From NCBI GenBank assembly GCA_944390005.1, contig CALXOJ010000001.1:208363-272362 (forward strand): 64,000 bases of DNA, read 5' to 3'. Of this stretch, positions 60,625 through 64,000 are shown one piece after another. Position numbers and translations under genes: made by a program. Position 1 is the stretch's first letter; each line of letters opens with the position of its first letter. The stretch is from an uncultured Spirochaetota bacterium. GTDB taxonomy: Bacteria > Spirochaetota > Spirochaetia > JAFGXN01. Under the pieces are notes generated by a model. That model saw only the letters and a list, made by a program, of their open reading frames with translations. It had not been told where the DNA came from and ran no database searches.

Positions 60625-61045
60625 AAGATAGAAATAATTTTCGGTAAATTTCAAACAGAAACACAATTTATTATGGACTCTTTTCTACATACGGTCCGAC
60701 TGTGATGATAAAATCAGAGTTTGAATGCACTTCTGCAGAGACGATCGATTGATTCCGAAACGCAGTCGAAAGATGTATTCATTAGCGGCAAGCGTTGAAA
60801 CAGCGGAGCAGAGAATCGGTTCCAAATCTTTGTGACAAGTGTCAGTTATTTGTCGAGCGGGAGAGGTTTAAGGCTCGCAAGAATGAGATTATTGAAATCG
60901 AATCATCTGCTTAAAGAATCGATTTTCATGAAATCAAAGATCTGAGTTTCGGTTTTTTCATGATCTTGCATCGTGAAAATTGAATAAATTATATTTTATA
61001 ACAAGTAAAAACAATTCTTCTTACTTTAATTTTTTGCTAAATATG
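60625..61045. other. Non-coding region with no recognised gene
   Basis: About 420 AT-rich bases after the rhodanese stop. I find no open frame with a ribosome-binding site and no tRNA-like fold. A short imperfect palindrome near GATTTTCATGAAATC (about 60922-60937) and a CGAGC/GCTCG pair (about 60855-60878) are seen but not convincing. The right end leads into the small-RNA promoter. Confidence 0.5.
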
Positions 61046-61073
61046 TTGACTTTTTCCCGAAATATGCTATAGT
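61046..61073 (+). promoter_or_regulatory. Promoter of the candidate small RNA
   Basis: TTGACT (61046-61051), 16-base spacer, TATAGT (61068-61073); upstream AT-rich tracts. Predicted start at about G61080. Confidence 0.75.
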
Positions 61074-61079
61074 AATAAT

Positions 61080-61162
61080 GTCAGCTGGCTGAAAGTTCAG
61101 TAAGCAGATGGCAAAAAGTATATCCTCCTTTTGCTCCGCGGCGGGTGCCGCGGAGTTTTTTT
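61080..61162 (+). ncRNA. Candidate stand-alone small RNA (about 83 nt) with an anti-Shine-Dalgarno loop
   Basis: The promoter 6 bases upstream and a perfect terminator define a transcript of about 83 nt with no room for a meaningful protein. By eye it folds into three hairpins. The first is a small stem (about 61084-61105, inner pairs CTGA/TCAG around AAGT). The second has stem GCAAAA/TTTTGC (61111-61116 with 61129-61134) and a 12-base loop AGUAUAUCCUCC. The third is the terminator. The loop is complementary to GGAGG-type ribosome-binding sites used by nearby genes. The next gene to the right is on the other strand, so it is not a leader. Comparison with SRP RNA failed (no GGAA tetraloop or GGAAGCAGC). 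Confidence 0.65.
61134..61162 (+). terminator. Intrinsic terminator of the candidate small RNA
   Basis: Perfect 9-bp GC-rich stem (61134-61142 with 61147-61155, loop GGGT) followed by seven T. On the minus strand there is no T-run, so it serves the rightward transcript only. Confidence 0.9.
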
Positions 61163-61201
61163 ATCCGTAAACATAAGGATCAAAAGGAAGCGTTTGAACC
61201 G

Positions 61202-62023
61202 TTAAAAGTCACGGCTCCAAGCGTTTTCACCATCGATTTCAGACGGGGTTAAATGAAACTTTTCGGAAATGCGGGCTGCTTCTGTCCGATCATCTGTCGG
61301 TACTCCGAAAAGCGTTTTGGCTTCGAACGAGCCTTCAAAGGCGGCGGCCGTTTCAAACGGTGATTTTGCGGCAGCAAAAGCACTCTCTTGAGACGGCAGC
61401 TCTTTTTCCCGTTTGCGTAAGCTCCAATCGCGTCGCAGGAGCAGGGATACCAGTTGCTGAGCGTCCCGTTTGGTTCCGCGGATAGCGTACAGTTGTTTGG
61501 AAAGGCTGACCGCTGTGCTGCGGTTGCCGAAAGTGATCAGTTCGGGCATGTGCCCGTAAATTCCGGAAAGTTCTGCCAGACTGCCGAAATGATTCGGATC
61601 AGCATTGATGGCGCGAATAAAATCGTCTTTTGCCGCGGTAATAGCTTCCAGTGAGGAAAATTCCCGAACCATATTGGCGGCAAACATGCGGTTCAACGCC
61701 CGCGCGTACCAAGCATCTGCACAAACCGGATCGCTTGTTGCCGCTTCTTCGGCAAGCAGCAGACAGGCATCTAATCCGGTGCGTTTTTCCCGTCCGGAGA
61801 GAGTGGTATCCGTTAAAAATCGGCGCATTTCCAAGTAAGCGGAGACCGCTTTTTTCTGAGAAGCGCTTTGATTCGGATCGTTCAGAACTTTTTCGGCATA
61901 AACGGAGGCGGCTTCAACGTCTCCGTCAAAGTAAAGTGAATCCAACCGGTTTAACGGTGTCTGAGCATAAGCGGTGAGAAGCGCGGTTGTCAAAAGCGGC
62001 AGAATAAAAAGGTGTTTTCTCAT
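61202..62023 (-). CDS. Exported helical-repeat protein linked to an RND exporter
   Basis: The product has 273 residues with a signal peptide (MRKHLFILPLLTTALLTAYA-Q). The rest is alpha-helical with TPR-like pairs (LYFDGDVEAASVYAEKVLNDPNQ; AWYARALNRMFAANMV; FIRAINADPNHFGSLAELSGIYGHMP). No enzyme motif. The start overlaps the stop of the RND gene by 4 bases, so it is made with the pump. Likely a periplasmic accessory; inference from coupling. Confidence 0.7.
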   Translation of the reverse strand: MRKHLFILPLLTTALLTAYAQTPLNRLDSLYFDGDVEAASVYAEKVLNDPNQSASQKKAVSAYLEMRRFLTDTTLSGREKRTGLDACLLLAEEAATSDPVCADAWYARALNRMFAANMVREFSSLEAITAAKDDFIRAINADPNHFGSLAELSGIYGHMPELITFGNRSTAVSLSKQLYAIRGTKRDAQQLVSLLLRRDWSLRKREKELPSQESAFAAAKSPFETAAAFEGSFEAKTLFGVPTDDRTEAARISEKFHLTPSEIDGENAWSRDF

Positions 62024-64000
62024 TTTTCGGCCTCATTTTCAGCCTTTATTCGGCGTAATTTACGGATTTCCAGTCCTTCGTACAGAATGGGAATTAAGAC
62101 AAGGGTGATCAGCGTTGAGGTCAGCAGACCGCCGAAAATGGCTTGCCCAAGAGGGGCATATACCTCTGCTCCGTTTCCTTTCGAAAACGCGAGCGGCAGA
62201 ACGCCGAAGAGAGTCGTTAAAGTCGTCATAAGAATCGGGCGCAGACGGTTCTGGCAGCCGGCAATGACAGCTTGACGCAGCTCCATTCCTTTTTCGTCAC
62301 GAAGAAAATTGATATAATCGACCAACACGATGGCGTTATTGACGACGACGCCGGCCAAGGCGATGATTCCCAACAGCGCAATCAGCGAAATTTGAGAACC
62401 GAAAATCATCAGTCCCAAAATAACACCGATGAGACAGAACGGAATTGACAGCAGAATGATAAACGGCTGACTGAAACGGTTAAACTGAATAACCATGACG
62501 GCGTAGACAAGAAAAATAGCGACGCCGAGCGCCAGCAGAACATCTTTCAGCATATCCTGGACCAATTTTCCCGCTCCCGTTGTTTGCCATGAAACGCCGT
62601 AGGGGAGATTCATCTTCTCAAGATGGGCGTCCATGCGCGACTGAATGCCGCTTAAATCGTTGGTGTCGGCGAAACCGGTAATCGTAATGACGTTTTTTCG
62701 GTCTTTACGGTCAATTTTTGTGGCAACATTTTCAAAGCTGATATCGGAGAAGGTGGCCAGTGCCGAAAAGCCGTTCATCATGTTTCGAATGTAGATATTC
62801 TCGAGTGATTCCGGCGTGATCGGTTTCTGTCCGTAATCGCTGCTCAGATACATATCGTAAAGCATTCCGTTCTGACTGAAAACGCCGACGTTGGTGCGGC
62901 TGAAGAGAATGCGCGTCGTAAAGGCGGCCTGTTTGCTGTCGATTCCCATCGTTCCCATCCGGTCGGGATCCAGACGGATGACAGCCTCTTTGCTCCCCAG
63001 ATCCATACTCTTTTTTGTCTTGTAAATTTCGGGATCCTGTTTCATTAGATTTTCGATTTGAACGGCAGCCTTGTACATGATATCCAAATCGTTCCCTTCG
63101 ATGCTGACGGAGTAGATTTTATCGCCTCCGGTCACGTAACGCAGCAGATAATCAAGTCCTCCGTTGGTAAAAACCACTTCGCAGTCGGTAATTTCGTCGC
63201 TGATCACCTCTTCCAACTCTTCGATCCACTCCAAAGCTCCTTTTTCCCGTTCCCCGACCGGTTTCAGGAAGAGGGTAGCGGTAATGGGAGCTGCGTTCAT
63301 GAAAAAAACGTTGTCGGTGCGTTCGTTGTTGACGAAGAAGACACGGCGCATTAAGTCTTCTCCCATAATTTCAACGATTTTATTTTCGACTTCTCGGACT
63401 TTTTCTTTCGATTGTTCGAAAGTGTAACTGCCGGGGACCGTCATTTCCATTTTAATGTTAGAGTAGTCTGTCGGCGGAAGGAAGATGACGCCCATCATTG
63501 AGATTAGTAATGCGCTGATCACCAGAATCAATACGGCAAACGCCAAAACTGTTTTACGATGCGTTAGAGCAGCTTCCAAGGCGTTTCCGTAGAAGCGGGA
63601 GAGGCGCTGCAGTCCGGTTTCCACCCAATCGCTGACAATTGTCAGAAACCGGGGCGCTTTAAAACGGTTTTCGCCGCGCAAAAATCGCGCACACATTGCC
63701 GGCACAATTGTCAAAGCACTGACCAACGAGGCGACAATCGAAAAAACCAGTGTCAGTGAAATGTCCTTAAAAAAGATGCCGGCAATGCCTCCCAAAAACA
63801 GCAGCGGGATAAAAACGCAGGCTGTCGTTGTTGTCGAAGCCAGAATAGCGCCGCCGACAATGCGGCTCCCTTCGGATGCCGACTTTTCCGCATCCATTCC
63901 TTTATCGCGTTGAGTAAAAATGCTCTCATACACAACAATCGAGTTGTCGACTACCATTCCGAGAGCAACGGTAATTCCGCACAAGCTGAGAAAGTTGATG
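62020..64000 (-). CDS. RND-family efflux transporter (partial, C-terminal two thirds)
   Basis: The frame runs off the right edge, since the codons before 63984 continue as INFLSLCGI. At least 660 residues are visible. The segment SLCGITVALGMVVDNSIVVYE is the conserved helix-4 region with the proton-relay Asp. The second porter region and the last helices follow, ending in GGLLTSTLITLVLIPILYEGLEI. It belongs to the AcrB/HAE-type family (proton-driven export of drugs, lipids or metals). Substrate unknown. Its membrane-fusion partner and the N-terminus are outside the window. Confidence 0.9.
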   Translation of the reverse strand, partial: INFLSLCGITVALGMVVDNSIVVYESIFTQRDKGMDAEKSASEGSRIVGGAILASTTTTACVFIPLLFLGGIAGIFFKDISLTLVFSIVASLVSALTIVPAMCARFLRGENRFKAPRFLTIVSDWVETGLQRLSRFYGNALEAALTHRKTVLAFAVLILVISALLISMMGVIFLPPTDYSNIKMEMTVPGSYTFEQSKEKVREVENKIVEIMGEDLMRRVFFVNNERTDNVFFMNAAPITATLFLKPVGEREKGALEWIEELEEVISDEITDCEVVFTNGGLDYLLRYVTGGDKIYSVSIEGNDLDIMYKAAVQIENLMKQDPEIYKTKKSMDLGSKEAVIRLDPDRMGTMGIDSKQAAFTTRILFSRTNVGVFSQNGMLYDMYLSSDYGQKPITPESLENIYIRNMMNGFSALATFSDISFENVATKIDRKDRKNVITITGFADTNDLSGIQSRMDAHLEKMNLPYGVSWQTTGAGKLVQDMLKDVLLALGVAIFLVYAVMVIQFNRFSQPFIILLSIPFCLIGVILGLMIFGSQISLIALLGIIALAGVVVNNAIVLVDYINFLRDEKGMELRQAVIAGCQNRLRPILMTTLTTLFGVLPLAFSKGNGAEVYAPLGQAIFGGLLTSTLITLVLIPILYEGLEIRKLRRIKAENEAEK

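Noticed and set aside
61080-61162. Possible SRP (4.5S) RNA, because of GUCAG and AGCAGAUGG pieces
   Set aside because: The GGAA tetraloop and the GGAAGCAGC asymmetric loop are missing, and the fold is three short hairpins rather than one long arm.

Overview
The window reads as an ordinary chromosomal stretch of a spirochete, most likely a Treponema relative. Two adjacent flaA-type flagellar sheath genes follow a class II fructose-bisphosphate aldolase, a neighbourhood I recall from treponemes. Rnf, a MntR/TroR-like regulator, a Gld-type ABC operon and McsA/McsB/ClpC also fit. I see no tRNA, rRNA, CRISPR array, prophage or insertion sequence. Genes are tightly packed, with many ATGA-type overlaps.

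Layout. 1-575: start of an acyltransferase-like membrane protein leaving the left edge. 0.67-4.7 kb: fba, a divergent lipoprotein gene and two flaA paralogues. 4.7-9.7 kb: a steroid-5-alpha-reductase-like membrane enzyme, then a leftward operon tatD-dus-dapB-dapA-acetyltransferase. 9.8-12.7 kb: M23 peptidase, bactofilin, YaaR, RicT/PSP1. 12.8-18.1 kb: purM-purN-purD-purE facing a leftward mntR/troR-like gene, pyrK and pyrD. 18.2-20.9 kb: M24 aminopeptidase and galM, convergent. 21-28.5 kb: gap-pgk-tpiA-secG-PPIase-nusB-TPR-map. 28.5-34.2 kb: GH3 lipoprotein, pcnB, and a leftward pair (P-loop/Asp23-like protein and a peptidase-MA-like TPR protein). 34.3-43 kb: a membrane protein fused by overlap to rnfCDGEAB, then a GH57-like protein. 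43-55.8 kb: prfB, PEGA protein, ftsY, a repeat-tailed secreted protein, lolC-lolD-lolE, mcsA-mcsB-clpC, RNase Z. 55.9-60.6 kb: Gld-type ABC operon and a rhodanese. 60.6-61.2 kb: non-coding, holding a strong candidate small RNA. 61.2-64 kb: a secreted helical-repeat protein and an RND exporter running off the right edge.

Best leads. (1) A free-standing small RNA at about 61080-61162 with a near-consensus promoter, a perfect terminator, and a predicted hairpin whose loop displays UCCUCC, an anti-Shine-Dalgarno sequence. (2) An McsB homologue in an intact mcsA-mcsB-clpC operon that has lost every catalytic signature of protein-arginine kinases, so it looks like a pseudokinase. (3) A GH57-family protein after rnfB that lacks both expected catalytic residues. 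(4) Five promoter-proximal genes whose best promoter puts the transcription start 0-6 bases from a start codon with no ribosome-binding site, suggesting leaderless or near-leaderless mRNAs. (5) A prfB gene with what looks like the relic of the autoregulatory frameshift site, one base removed. All functional statements rest on motif reading by eye; no database search or folding program was run.
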